64,000 nucleotides of DNA from Nonomuraea solani (GTDB lineage: Bacteria; Actinomycetota; Actinomycetes; Streptosporangiales; Streptosporangiaceae). The notes under the pieces were generated by a model, which saw only the letters and a program-made list of their open reading frames with translations, was not told the DNA's origin and ran no database searches. Below, piece by piece: positions 30,606-40,237 of this stretch. The stretch spans positions 124,001 to 188,000 of the forward strand of contig NZ_FNVT01000014.1 of the NCBI RefSeq assembly GCF_900108335.1. Direction: 5' to 3'. A program made the position numbers and the translations under genes. How positions within the stretch are numbered: position 1 is the first letter of the stretch; each line of letters begins with the position of its first letter.

Positions 30606-33053
30606 TCACAGGCTGAGGACGTTCCGTTCCTCCGCTGATCGGTGGGCCAGCAGGGTGATGTGGCGGCCGAGCTCCGCGTCGTCCCAGTAGCCGGTGTGCG
30701 CGCCCACCTTCGGGAGCGGCTGGCCGTACAGGAAACGGCTGGTCGGCGGGTCGGGCAGGCGGTGGTCGACGTCGCCGCGGACCGACACCGGGCCGCCGAT
30801 GTAGTCGGTGTCGCACCAGAAGTTCCGCCAGCGGGCCACCTTGATGTCGGGGCCGTGGGCCAGCCGGTCGAAGAGCGCGTCGTCGAAGTAGGCGGGGAAG
30901 CCCCACGCGTACAGGGTGCGCAGCGGCGCGCCGAACGTCACCAGGGTGACGTGGTCGCCCTCCGGGCGGGAGCGGGGCTGGGCCAGGGCCGCGACGGCGA
31001 TGACCGAGCCCTGGCTGTGCGCCGCGACGAGCGGCAGCCCGCCGTTGTCGTGCAGCCACCACAGCCGCCGCTGCAGATCGGGCACGGCGCGCTCGGCGTA
31101 CGACGGCGGCGCCAGCGGATGCGAATGGCGCGGCCAGAACGTGGCCACGTCCCAGAGCACGCCGATCATCCGGCGGTTCTCCTCGTGCCGCCACCCCCGC
31201 CACAGCAGGCCCAGCAGCACGACCGGCAGCAGCGCGGCGACGAAGGAGCTGACGGTGGTGAGCCGGTCGGAGTTGACCGGCAGCGGGCTCCGCGACCAGA
31301 TGCGCGACTGGATCCACGCGAACAGCACCAGCCCGACCACCACCAGCGCGGTGAGCAGCAGGTCGAGGTCGCGCGGCACGTGCGCCAGCCGCCGCGCCCT
31401 GGCCACCCGGCGCGGCCACCCGCCGATCAGCCGCTTCTGCCAGGCGGGCCGCTCGCCGCCGGCGACCGTGGACACCCACCACTCCGGGTCCATCGCGTGC
31501 GCGGCCTCCCTGAGCCGGTACTCGTCCCGCACGGCCCGCTCGCCCCGCGCCCCGCTGATCCACCAGCGCAGCCCCTGGTAGACCGTGAAGGCCAGCACCA
31601 GCAGCAAGGGGACCACGATCAGGTACGGGGTGGCGTCCCCGATCATCGGGAACACCGCGATCGGCACCGGGCCGTGCGGCTCGGCCGCGCACAGCCCGCC
31701 CACGGGCCCGTGGCACGGCCGGACGTCGCCCAGCAGGTCCGCCACGCCCAGCAGCGTGGCCAGCATGAACGTGTTGAGCGCCGCCACGGCCAGCCCGTGC
31801 ACCACGAACGGCGCCGCCCACCGGAACGTCCCGCCGCCGTCCGGCCGCGCGGAGACCACCCCGAGCGCGCCGACGACGATGCCGAGGCCCGTGCCGATCC
31901 AGATCCACGGGCTGCCGGTCTCCCAGGCCGACAGCAGCAGGATCCCGGCGGTCAGCGCGCCGGTCACCAGGAGGGCGCGCAGGAGCAGGCGGAGCCGGTT
32001 CGGCCTGGTCCACGCGGCCGCGACGAGCGTCGCGAGAATGAGGAACAGGGTGGTGAAGACGATCCCGTACACGCCGTCCATGAACACCTGCACGCCCGGC
32101 AGCTCGTGCGGGCCCGTGATCGCCGGATCGGGCTGCGGGCGCGTGACGGCGACGACCGCGGCGATCACCATGGCGACGCCCGCGAGCCCGAGAAGAGCCC
32201 ACGAGAGCCGGCGGCTCGCGGTGTCGGCGGCGAGCGCCGGCACGCATCCCGTGGCGACCGCTACGGGCAGGGCCAGGACGAGCCACGGTACGGCCACCGG
32301 CGAGACGCTGTGCGCCGTCCATCCGACCAGCGCCGCGACGAGGGCGACGGAGCCCGCGACGTGCAGGCGGGTCAGTGTCCTGGTGTAGTCGACGTCGTTC
32401 CAGAACGCGGGGTCCGACAGGCCGCGGAACGTCCGCCGGTCCACCTCCGGCCGCTCCTTGCCCTCCTCGGGGCCGGCCGGTTTGACCTGGTCGTAGCGGT
32501 TCTGGGAGGTGTACGCGAGGACGTACAGAATGGCGATCACCAGCAGCGGCACCACCGCGCCGGCCAGGATCCGCACGGCGGGCCGGTCCTGCGGCAGCTC
32601 CGAGAGCGGCCACCACCGCGCGCACGCCTCGACGCCGCCGCACTGGTAGGCCACGTAGTCGATCGGGATGACGGCGGCCAGCATGACCAGGTTCAGCGTC
32701 AGGGCGAAGGAGGCCAGCCGGGCCGCCCAGCGGAACAGCCGGAACCGGACCGGGCGGTCGGGCAGCCAGGCCGGGAACATCCTGGCCGCCATGTTCGCCA
32801 GCGCGAACGGCAGCAGCAACAGCCAGAGCACCCGCCACGAGCTGCCGGAGGTCAGGCCGCCCCACGAATACGCCTCGACGTGCCGCCCGTCCTGGTCGGC
32901 CGTGCGGTAGAAGCCGGCGATGCGGTCTCCCGAGACCCGCATGGGCGTGAGATCGTCGAGCAGCGCCTGCGGCGAGGTGCCGCCCACCCCGTGCAGGCGC
33001 AGCTCGGTGACGCCGGACAGGGCGTCGGGACGGGAGGCCATTCCTGAGGGCAC
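30606..33053 (-). CDS. multi-pass membrane serine hydrolase-like protein
   Basis: An 815-residue membrane protein. The first 30 residues carry a hydrolase-like strand-turn LRLHGVGGTSP (oxyanion-type HG motif). It is followed by about ten transmembrane helices and large loops (about 75-640). The C-terminal 180 residues look like the catalytic half of a lipase/esterase: nucleophile elbow AAHSQGSV (Ser680), candidate acid Asp748 or Asp750 (WCDTDYIGG) and His786 (GAHTGYW). The order Ser-Asp-His fits an alpha/beta hydrolase split by a membrane domain. GTG 33053 has GGAGGTGA upstream. Substrate unknown; a membrane-lipid or glycolipid role is a guess. Confidence 0.7.
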   Translation of the reverse strand: MPSGMASRPDALSGVTELRLHGVGGTSPQALLDDLTPMRVSGDRIAGFYRTADQDGRHVEAYSWGGLTSGSSWRVLWLLLLPFALANMAARMFPAWLPDRPVRFRLFRWAARLASFALTLNLVMLAAVIPIDYVAYQCGGVEACARWWPLSELPQDRPAVRILAGAVVPLLVIAILYVLAYTSQNRYDQVKPAGPEEGKERPEVDRRTFRGLSDPAFWNDVDYTRTLTRLHVAGSVALVAALVGWTAHSVSPVAVPWLVLALPVAVATGCVPALAADTASRRLSWALLGLAGVAMVIAAVVAVTRPQPDPAITGPHELPGVQVFMDGVYGIVFTTLFLILATLVAAAWTRPNRLRLLLRALLVTGALTAGILLLSAWETGSPWIWIGTGLGIVVGALGVVSARPDGGGTFRWAAPFVVHGLAVAALNTFMLATLLGVADLLGDVRPCHGPVGGLCAAEPHGPVPIAVFPMIGDATPYLIVVPLLLVLAFTVYQGLRWWISGARGERAVRDEYRLREAAHAMDPEWWVSTVAGGERPAWQKRLIGGWPRRVARARRLAHVPRDLDLLLTALVVVGLVLFAWIQSRIWSRSPLPVNSDRLTTVSSFVAALLPVVLLGLLWRGWRHEENRRMIGVLWDVATFWPRHSHPLAPPSYAERAVPDLQRRLWWLHDNGGLPLVAAHSQGSVIAVAALAQPRSRPEGDHVTLVTFGAPLRTLYAWGFPAYFDDALFDRLAHGPDIKVARWRNFWCDTDYIGGPVSVRGDVDHRLPDPPTSRFLYGQPLPKVGAHTGYWDDAELGRHITLLAHRSAEERNVLSL

Positions 33054-33149
33054 GACGCGTCACCTCCTCCGCGGCAGGACTCAATGATGAGCCGCGCGGG
33101 CGCGACGCGCATGAGTAGGGGGGTGCCTGGTTTCACCAGGCCGGCCGCT

Positions 33150-33908
33150 TTACCAGCCCCGGCCCTGCAGGAAGGCCGCGCAGCGCCGGGTCCAGTCCGC
33201 GGGCACCGGGTCCGACTCGGCCAGCCCGAGCCCGTGCCGGCCGCTGGGATAGATGTGCACCTCCTGCGGGATCCCGTGCCGGGCCAGCGCCTCCGACACC
33301 CGCAGCGTGTTCTCGACCGGCACCGCCTCGTCGTCGGCGGTGTGCCACAGGAACATCGGCGGCGTCGCGGCGCCGACCCGCCCGGCGATCGACAGCTCGG
33401 CCCTGGCCGGCTCGGGCGCGTCCGCTCCCAGCAGGTTGCGCGCCGACCCCTCGTTAGCGGCCGGCCCGGTCAGGACCGTCACCGCGTAACACAGCACGGC
33501 CAGATCCGGCCGCGGGTCGGCGGCGTCCACGGCGTCGTGCGGCCCCTCCGCCAGCATCGGCCCGGACTCCGTCGCCAGCAGCCCCGCCAGATGACCGCCC
33601 GCCGAGAACCCCAGCACGCCCACCCGCCCCGGATCCACCCCGTGCGCCGCGGCGTGGTGCCGGACCCAGCGCACCGCCCGCGCGGCGTCGAGCAGCGGCA
33701 GCGGATGCCGGTGCGGCGCGATCCGGTAGCGCAGGACGAAGGCGTTGACGCCCAGCGAGTTGAGCCACCGCGCGACCGGCTCTCCCTCATGATCGGCGAG
33801 ATGCCCGTAGCCGCCCCCGGGGAACACGATCACGGCCGGGCCGGGACCCACGGGGTACGCGGTGATGCTCGCCTCGCCGGTCGCGGGCCACAGGGGGTGC
33901 TCGGTCAT
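33150..33908 (-). CDS. alpha/beta hydrolase (BD-FAE / acetyl-xylan-esterase-like)
   Basis: A 252-residue cytoplasmic esterase. It has an oxyanion loop FPGGGYGH (29-36), nucleophile elbow GFSAGG (Ser102), acid Asp192 or Asp193 in WHTADDEAVP, and His225 in PSGRHGLGL. Gene size and motif order match the BD-FAE group that removes acyl groups from small esters or carbohydrates. It lies upstream of the large membrane hydrolase gene on the same strand (96 bp gap) and diverges from the SGNH-hydrolase gene. Confidence 0.87.
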   Translation of the reverse strand: MTEHPLWPATGEASITAYPVGPGPAVIVFPGGGYGHLADHEGEPVARWLNSLGVNAFVLRYRIAPHRHPLPLLDAARAVRWVRHHAAAHGVDPGRVGVLGFSAGGHLAGLLATESGPMLAEGPHDAVDAADPRPDLAVLCYAVTVLTGPAANEGSARNLLGADAPEPARAELSIAGRVGAATPPMFLWHTADDEAVPVENTLRVSEALARHGIPQEVHIYPSGRHGLGLAESDPVPADWTRRCAAFLQGRGW

Positions 33909-34033
33909 CTCACGCCTTTCCGGTTGCTCGACGATGGATGCTAGCGAGTGCCCAACCTAGGGAAATCCCCGGGTGACCTCCTGGCGCTACGGCGGCCCTT
34001 CCGGGCCTACAGTGCGGCGGGAGGTCGATGGCG

Positions 34034-35596
34034 ATGGCAGAGAAGATCCCGGATGACGTCAAGATCACGCGGACGGCACGCGAGCCGAAAACCGATCCCA
34101 CGCTGGGCGTCAAGGTGCCGATGACCCCACGGGGACGGCCGCCGCACCGGCTGGTGACCATCGGAGACTCGCTGTTCCACGGGTTCCAGAGCGGCGCGGT
34201 GTACCAGACCGACCTGTCGGTTCCGGCGATCATCGCGTACGAGCTGGGCGCCCTTGGAACGTTCCGCTTCCCGTCCTACGGCGGTCCCGGCGGCCTGCCG
34301 ATCAACATCGAGCTGCTGCTGCGCGAGCTGCAGGATCGCTACGGCGAGCAACTGAGCTGGTGGGAGGTCCCGCTCGCGCTGTTCTCCGGCCGCCAGTGGA
34401 TGGACGTGCTGGAGGACTACTGGGAACGCGGCCCCGGCTCGGCGGTGCCGCACCTCAGCGGCATCAACCACAACCTGGCCATGTACGGATGGGACCTGCG
34501 CGACGCGCTCGACCAGACCGTGCGCGGCTTCCTGAACCGGCTGGAAGAGCCCAACGACGGTTTCCTCGACCAGATCGTCCAGAACGCAGGCGAGCGGGCC
34601 GCCCTCCGGGTCTACCCGGCGCAACCGGTGGACGGGCGCGACAGGACCGTCTTCCAGCTCGCCGCCGAGCTGGGCGCGCAGAAGGGGGACGCGGACCACG
34701 GCATCGAGACGCTCGTGGTGTTCCTGGGCGCCAACAACGCGCTCGGCGCGGTCACCCGGCTGCGGGTCGTCTGGAGCAAGGACGGCTTCAAGGACCTGAC
34801 TCGCAAGAAGGACTTCACGGTCTGGCGGCCCACCCACTTCAAGGCCGAGCTGGAGGCCGTCCAGGACGAGGTACGCCGCGTCGGCGCCCGGCACGTCATC
34901 TGGTGCACTGTGCCGCACGTGACGATCGCGCCGATCGGTCGCGGCGTCGGGCCGAAGATCGAGCCGGGCTCGCGCTACTACCCCTTCTACACCCGGCCGT
35001 GGATCTCCGACCGGAGCTTCGACCGGAACCGCGACCCCAGCATCACGGCCGTCGAGGCCCGCGCCGTGGACAGCGCCATCGACCAGTACAACGACGCCAT
35101 CACCGACGTCGTGCGCCGGGCCCGCGGCGACCGCCTCGACTGGTACCTGCTCGACGTGGCCGGCCTGCTCGACCGGGTGGCCGAACGCCGTTACATCGAG
35201 GATGCGCTGGCCCGGCCGGGGTGGTGGACGCCGTACCCGCTGCCGTCCGTGCTGGACGCGGTGGACCCGCCGCTCACGTCGCGCTTCCTCATGTCCGACG
35301 GGCAGGGCGGGCGCGCCGCCGGCGGGCTGTTCTCGCTGGACGGCGTACACCCGACCACGGTCGGCTACGGCATCCTGGCCCAGGAGATCATCCACGTCAT
35401 GCGCAAGGCCGGGGTGCCGTTCACCCGGCCGGACGGGACGACCCCGCGAGCCGATCCGGTGACCGTCGACTTCGCCCGGCTGCTGCGGCGCGACACGCTC
35501 GTCGCCCGCCCTCCGCAGAACCTCGCCTCCGGGCTGGGCGTGCTGGCCTGGGCCGACGAGACGCTCGACGTGCTGCGGCGCGCCCTCCCGTTCTGA
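34034..35596 (+). CDS. SGNH/GDSL-type hydrolase
   Basis: A 520-residue protein of the SGNH fold: block I TIGDSLFHG (Ser46), block III VFLGANNALG and block V LDGVHPTTVGYG with the catalytic Asp/His. It is much longer than a minimal SGNH domain (about 200 residues) because of a central insertion (about residues 90-230) and a C-terminal extension. No signal peptide is visible, so it may act in the cytoplasm. GGGAGG is placed better for ATG 34034 than for ATG 34028. Substrate unknown. Confidence 0.75.
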   Translation: MAEKIPDDVKITRTAREPKTDPTLGVKVPMTPRGRPPHRLVTIGDSLFHGFQSGAVYQTDLSVPAIIAYELGALGTFRFPSYGGPGGLPINIELLLRELQDRYGEQLSWWEVPLALFSGRQWMDVLEDYWERGPGSAVPHLSGINHNLAMYGWDLRDALDQTVRGFLNRLEEPNDGFLDQIVQNAGERAALRVYPAQPVDGRDRTVFQLAAELGAQKGDADHGIETLVVFLGANNALGAVTRLRVVWSKDGFKDLTRKKDFTVWRPTHFKAELEAVQDEVRRVGARHVIWCTVPHVTIAPIGRGVGPKIEPGSRYYPFYTRPWISDRSFDRNRDPSITAVEARAVDSAIDQYNDAITDVVRRARGDRLDWYLLDVAGLLDRVAERRYIEDALARPGWWTPYPLPSVLDAVDPPLTSRFLMSDGQGGRAAGGLFSLDGVHPTTVGYGILAQEIIHVMRKAGVPFTRPDGTTPRADPVTVDFARLLRRDTLVARPPQNLASGLGVLAWADETLDVLRRALPF

Positions 35597-35658
35597 CCCC
35601 ACCGGATTAGTGAACGCCCAGGTGGGAAGGTCCGTAGACGACCGGCAATGGGGGCGTC

Positions 35659-37050
35659 ATGGTCACTTCTGGAAGCGTGTTCAGGCGCAAGCCGGTGGAG
35701 CAGATCGCCACCGAGCACGAGGGCGAGCTGTCCAGGTCGCTCGGGCTGTGGCAGCTCACCGCGATCGGCATCGGCGGCATCATCGGGGCGGGCATCTTCG
35801 CCCTGGCCGGCGCGGTCGCCAACGAGACTGCCGGGCCCGCCGTGCTCGTGTCGTTCCTGATCGCGGGCATCGCCAGCGCCGCCGCGGCCTTCTCCTACGC
35901 CGAGTTCGCCGGCCTGATCCCGAAGGCCGGCTCGGCCTACACCTACGGCTACGCGGTCCTCGGCGAGATCGTCGGCTGGCTGATCGGCTGGGACCTGCTG
36001 CTGGAGTACACCGCCATCGTCGCCGTCGTGGCCATCGGCATCTCCGGCTACTTCGGCTTCCTCGTGCAGGAGCTCGGCGCCGGGCTGCCCGCCTGGATGC
36101 TCGGCGCGCCCGGCAGCGGCGAGGGGCACGTGGTGGACCTGTTCGCGATGGTGTTGTGCCTGCTCATCGCGTTCCTGCTGAACCTCGGCATCCGCGCGGC
36201 GGCCCGGTTCGAGACGTTCGTGGTGGCCATCAAGATCGCCGTCGTGCTGCTGGTGGTCGTGGTCGGCTTCTTCTACGTCAACACCGCCAACTACACGCCG
36301 TTCTTCCCGTTCGGGGTCGGCGGCGCGATCACCGGGGCCGCCACCGTGTTCTTCGCCGTCTTCGGCTACGACGCGATGAGCACCGCCGCCGAGGAGTCGC
36401 GCGACGCGCAGCGGCACATGCCGAAGGCGATCATCTACTCGCTGGTCATCTCCATGATCCTGTACGTGCTCGCGACCCTCGTCCTCACCGGCATGCAGGA
36501 CTACCGGCAGATCGACCCGGAGAGCGGCTTCTCCTCGGCGTTCGCCTCCGTCGGCCTGTCGGGGCTGGCCTCCGTGATCGCGGTGGGGGCCATCGTGGGC
36601 ATCCTCACGGTCATGTTCACGTTCATGCTCGGGGTCACCCGCGTGTGGTTCTCGATGAGCCGCGACGGGCTGCTGCCCGCCTGGTTCGCCAAGCTCCATC
36701 CGGTACGCCGGGTGCCCACCCGCGTCACCTGGATCGTCGGGGTGGCGTCGGCACTGATCGCCGGGTTCCTGCCCATTCGTGAGGCGGCGGAGCTGACCAA
36801 TATCGGGATCCTGCTGGCGTTCGTGGTGGTGTGCGTGGCGGTGATCGTCCTGCGCTACCGGCGTCCCGACCTGCCCCGCACGTTCCGCACCCCGGGCATG
36901 CCGGTGGTGCCGGCCGTCGGGGTGGTCTTCTCGATCTGGCTGATCACCTTCCTCGACCCGCTGACGTGGCTGCGCTTCGCCGCCTGGTTCGCCATCGGCC
37001 TGGCCGTCTACTTCGCCTACAGCCGCCGGCACTCGGCCCTGAACCCCTGA
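35659..37050 (+). CDS. APC-family amino acid permease
   Basis: A 463-residue inner-membrane transporter with about 12 helices and the APC signature in helix 1 (GIGGIIGAGIFALAG, about 37-51) and helix 6 (AVFGYDAMSTAAEESRDAQRHMP). It is most like the cationic amino acid/glutamate group of the superfamily. It would import amino acids by proton symport or exchange. It lies 62 bp after the SGNH-hydrolase gene on the same strand but with no obvious functional link. Confidence 0.9.
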   Translation: MVTSGSVFRRKPVEQIATEHEGELSRSLGLWQLTAIGIGGIIGAGIFALAGAVANETAGPAVLVSFLIAGIASAAAAFSYAEFAGLIPKAGSAYTYGYAVLGEIVGWLIGWDLLLEYTAIVAVVAIGISGYFGFLVQELGAGLPAWMLGAPGSGEGHVVDLFAMVLCLLIAFLLNLGIRAAARFETFVVAIKIAVVLLVVVVGFFYVNTANYTPFFPFGVGGAITGAATVFFAVFGYDAMSTAAEESRDAQRHMPKAIIYSLVISMILYVLATLVLTGMQDYRQIDPESGFSSAFASVGLSGLASVIAVGAIVGILTVMFTFMLGVTRVWFSMSRDGLLPAWFAKLHPVRRVPTRVTWIVGVASALIAGFLPIREAAELTNIGILLAFVVVCVAVIVLRYRRPDLPRTFRTPGMPVVPAVGVVFSIWLITFLDPLTWLRFAAWFAIGLAVYFAYSRRHSALNP

Positions 37051-37156
37051 CCCGCCGCTGGCCATCGGCCGCCCGTCCTCGGCCGCTCGCGCGGTGGCGG
37101 CTGGGCCGAGGCGCCCGGCATCTCGTGCGTGCGGCGGCCGGGAGGAGCTCTTCGGA

Positions 37157-38200
37157 TCAGCGCCGATCCGGGACGCCCGGCTGCCTGCGTTCCGTCGGGG
37201 TCATGCCGTAGATGCGCTTGAAGGCCACACTCAGTGCGAACGCGTTGGCGTACCCGACCTGGCGGGCGATCGCCGCGACCGTGGCGTCCGTGTCGCGCAG
37301 CAGGTCGGCCGCCAGCGCGATCCGCCAGCCGGCCAGATAGCGCATCGGCGGCTCGCCGACGTGCTCGGCGAAACGGCGGGCGAACGCCGCCCGGGACGTC
37401 GCCGTCTTGGCCGCCAGGCTCGCCACCGTCCACGGGTGGGCCGGGTCGTCGTGCAGCAGGCGCAGCGCCTGATCGACCGCCGGGTCGCCCGTCGCCCGAT
37501 ACCACCCGGGCGCCCGCGCCCCCGGCCGGTCGAACCAGCTTCTGAGGGTGGACACCAGCAGCAGGTCGAGCAGCCGGTCGAGCACCACCTGCTGCCCCGG
37601 CACCTCCTTGGCCACCTCACCCGCCACCAGGTCGAGCAACGCCCGCTGTCCGTCCGCCACCACCAGCACCCGGGGCAGGGCACGAAGCAGCCGCTCGCTC
37701 ACACCACCGGCGTACGCGCCGCCGAGCAGCAGCGCGGGCCCATCGGGACGCTCCCCGCAGGTCCGAGCCGCCAGTGGTCTCGCCTCGGGCGCGCAGTAGT
37801 CGTCGGCGGTGACGACGTGGCCGGGCGGTGTGTCCGGCGAGCCGGCCACCGTGAACGGCACCGAGCCACGGACGATCGCGACGTCCCCCGCATTGAGCCA
37901 CAGCGGCTCCCCGCCACCCACCGCCCCAGCGTCCATGTCGCCCGCTCGTGCCTCCGTCGCACGGGGTGTCCGCGCCGAACCCCCGGTGGGCATGGCGCGG
38001 GTTCGTGGGGCATGGCCCGGCGTCGGCCGCGCCTCGCCCGGGGTCAGCCACGCCTGGTCCCGCAGCATCGCGATCAGCGTCAGCGGGGCGTTCGTGGCGA
38101 ATTCGAGTGACCACGGCGGCTCCAGCACCGCCTGCCCGAACAGCGCGCCCCGGGCCTTGACCCCGTCCATCAGGCGGGCGAACACGTCCACGCCGAACAC
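37157..38200 (-). CDS. AraC family regulator with cupin sensor domain
   Basis: A 347-residue regulator. The N-terminal AraC_binding_2-type cupin (about 1-170) is interrupted near residues 50-85 by a Pro/Arg/Thr-rich low-complexity insert. The C-terminal double helix-turn-helix follows (TVASLAAKTATSRAAFARRFAEHVGEPPMRYLAGWRI and VAAIARQVGYANAFALSVAFKR). GTG 38200 was chosen as the first codon of the cupin and has no ribosome site, so translation may be leaderless; GTG 38191 is possible. It diverges from an NmrA-type reductase gene across 73 bp and is its likely regulator. Confidence 0.85.
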   Translation of the reverse strand: MFGVDVFARLMDGVKARGALFGQAVLEPPWSLEFATNAPLTLIAMLRDQAWLTPGEARPTPGHAPRTRAMPTGGSARTPRATEARAGDMDAGAVGGGEPLWLNAGDVAIVRGSVPFTVAGSPDTPPGHVVTADDYCAPEARPLAARTCGERPDGPALLLGGAYAGGVSERLLRALPRVLVVADGQRALLDLVAGEVAKEVPGQQVVLDRLLDLLLVSTLRSWFDRPGARAPGWYRATGDPAVDQALRLLHDDPAHPWTVASLAAKTATSRAAFARRFAEHVGEPPMRYLAGWRIALAADLLRDTDATVAAIARQVGYANAFALSVAFKRIYGMTPTERRQPGVPDRR

Positions 38201-38273
38201 CCTAGACGCTCGAACATCCGGGCGAGCCGCACGGACATGGCCCCCAGGCAGGTCCCGGCCGTTGACTGGGTTC

Positions 38274-39116
38274 ATGACTGAGAACACGATCGTGGTGGTG
38301 GGCGGTACGGGCACGACCGGCAGGCGGGTCGCCGCCCGGCTGCGGGACATGGGGGCGGCCGTCCGGGTGGCCTCGCGCTCCGGCGAGCGGCGCTTCGACT
38401 GGAACGACCGCGGCACCTGGGACCACGCGCTGGAGGGGGCGCGGGCGGCGTACGTGGTGCCGTTCGACGGCGCGCTGCTGACCCGCCCGTTCGTCGAGCG
38501 GGCCGAGGCGCTGGGCGTACGGCGGCTGGTGCTGCTGTCGGGGCGCGGCGTGGACGTGCCCGGGTACGCCGACGGCTCCGGCACGGTGGGCGCGGGCCAC
38601 ATCGACGGCGAGAGCGCGGTGCGCGGCAGCGGGCTGGCGTGGACGATCCTGCGGCCCGGGTGGTTCGCCCAGAACTTCAGCGAGGGCTTCTTCCGCGACG
38701 CGGTCCTGGCGGGCGAACTGAGGCTGCCCGCCGCCGGCGGGGCCGCCAGCTTCGTGGACGCCGCCGACATCGCGGACGTCGCCGTCGCCGCGCTCACCGG
38801 AGACGGGCACGAAGGGCGCACGTACGAGCTGTCCGGGCCCCGCGCCCTGACGATCGCCGAAGCGGTCGCCGAGATCTCCGCGGTGACGGGCCGGACCATC
38901 CGGTACGTGCCGCTCTCCCCGGAGACGTACGTGGCCGAACTGATCGCCCAGGGGTGGCCGGAGCGCGAGGCCGGGGAGTTCGCGGGCGCGGTGGCCCCGA
39001 TCCGGTCCGGTCTGGACGCCCACCTCTCCGACGGCGTACGCCGGGCCCTGAGCCGCGAACCCCGCGACTTCACCACCTTCGCCCGGGCGGCCGCCACAGC
39101 GGGGGCCTGGGGTTAG
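38274..39116 (+). CDS. NmrA-like NAD(P)-binding protein
   Basis: A 280-residue atypical short-chain dehydrogenase: the Rossmann motif VVGGTGTTGRRVAARL at the start, LVLLSGRG, WTILRPGWFAQNFSEG and YELSGPRALTIAEAVAEIS. The active-site YxxxK is missing, as usual for NmrA-type proteins that sense or bind NAD(P). It resembles quinone-oxidoreductase/ergot EasG-like members. It diverges from the AraC gene just upstream. Confidence 0.88.
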   Translation: MTENTIVVVGGTGTTGRRVAARLRDMGAAVRVASRSGERRFDWNDRGTWDHALEGARAAYVVPFDGALLTRPFVERAEALGVRRLVLLSGRGVDVPGYADGSGTVGAGHIDGESAVRGSGLAWTILRPGWFAQNFSEGFFRDAVLAGELRLPAAGGAASFVDAADIADVAVAALTGDGHEGRTYELSGPRALTIAEAVAEISAVTGRTIRYVPLSPETYVAELIAQGWPEREAGEFAGAVAPIRSGLDAHLSDGVRRALSREPRDFTTFARAAATAGAWG

Positions 39117-39137
39117 ACCCGTTTCCCGCACGCCCCT

Positions 39138-39830
39138 TCACCGCCCGGTCAGGTAGTCCTGTTCTGCCGCGTTTCCGGTCAAGGCCGGCGCCTCCCGGTA
39201 GGCCGTTACCGCCTCCGCGTCCCGGCCCAGACGGTGCAGGAGGTCGGCCTTGGTGGCGGGCAGGTAGCGGTAGCCGGTCAGGCGGCCGTCGCGTTCGAGT
39301 GCCTCCACTTCGGCCAGTGCCGCCTCAGGGCCCTCCACCATGGCCAGGGCCACCGCGCGATTGAGTGCGACCACGGGTGACGGCCAGACCCGCAGCAACT
39401 CCCCGTACAGGATGAGGATCTGTGGCCAGTCCGTCTCCGCATAGGTGGGCGCCTGGGCGTGCAGGGCCGCGATGGCGGCCTGCAGCGTGAAGCGCCCGGG
39501 TGGGCCCGCCGTCAGGGACGCCACCAGGAGCCGGTCGGCCTCCGCGATCGGCTCCTGCTCCCAGGCCGAGCGGTCCTGCTCCTCCAGCCGCAGCAGCCGC
39601 CCGTGGCCGTCGGTACGGGTGGCGCGGGTGGCGAAGTGGCCCGGTGGCTCCCACACCGTCACGGTGCCACCGCCGCCGCTCAGCCCGCGCTCGGCGCCAC
39701 CGGCGCGCGGCTCGTACGCGATCTCCCAGAGCCACCCGGCGCTCTGCCGGGTGATCCCGTCCCACGTCCGCTCGGGCGACGCGGGCAGGACGTCCTCCCA
39801 CCGCACCTCGAACCGCCTGGTCGTCATCAT
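39138..39830 (-). pseudogene. chimeric gene: SRPBCC fragment joined to ECF42 sigma-factor C-terminus
   Basis: One open frame of 230 codons joins two unrelated halves. Residues 1 to about 75 (RFEVRWEDVLPASPERTWDG..., TVTVWEPPGHFATR) match the N-terminal half of an SRPBCC/AHSA1-type protein. Residues from about 78 (LLRLEEQDRSAW, then TDWPQILILYGELLRVWPSP and VVALNRAVALAMVEGPEAAL) match the TPR-like C-terminal half of ECF42-type sigma factors. The sigma-2 and sigma-4 DNA-binding regions are absent, so it cannot be a working sigma factor. A deletion that fused two neighbouring genes in frame is the simplest explanation; a functional fusion is less likely. Confidence 0.65.
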
Positions 39831-40023
39831 GCTCCCTCGTCAAGGGGCCGCCTTCACCGGCCCGTCCACTTCACCGACACGCGGGGACGGCGGTAATCGA
39901 CACCTCTCCCGAAAAATCGTCACATCGGGTGGCTGCTGAACGTCAATGCTGTGTTGAAGCGCTACGACGAGGTGGAGCCCCGCATGAACGAGCACCACTT
40001 CCTGGCCGATCGGTTCGGCGCGG

Positions 40024-40233
40024 GTGGCCGGCCAGGCGCTGACGTTCCGGCGGCAGTCGTCGTCCACCGGGTATCCGGCGCTGGTCAACGGCATGGCGGG
40101 CGTCGTCACCACGGCGGACGGGAAGCCGTCGGCCGTCATGAGCTTCACGATCGTCAACGGGCGCATCGCCGTCATCGACATCCTCGCCGGCCCGGACCGC
40201 CTGGCCCGGCTCGACCTGGCGGCGCTCGAAGAC
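40024..40233 (+). pseudogene. remnant of an ECF41-type sigma factor C-terminal domain
   Basis: This frame encodes about 70 residues (GYPALVNGMAGVVTTADG, SFTIVNGRIAVIDILAGP, RLARLDLAALED) matching the SnoaL-like C-terminal domain of ECF41/SigJ sigma factors. The sigma-2 and sigma-4 regions are missing upstream. A short coding-like piece in another frame (39951-40030, YDEVEPRMNEHHFLADRF) precedes it but cannot be joined. The region appears to be a decayed gene with its end overrun by the convergent XRE gene. Confidence 0.5.
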
Positions 40234-40237
40234 CGAA

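Noticed and set aside
30642..33047. 801-codon plus-strand frame opposite the membrane hydrolase
   Set aside because: Arg/Gln/His/Pro-rich and featureless, while the other strand has hydrophobic helices and catalytic motifs.
35598..35626. CCCACC/GGTGGG inverted repeat after the SGNH-hydrolase gene
   Set aside because: Only six pairs with a 17-base loop and no T-run; too weak to call a terminator.
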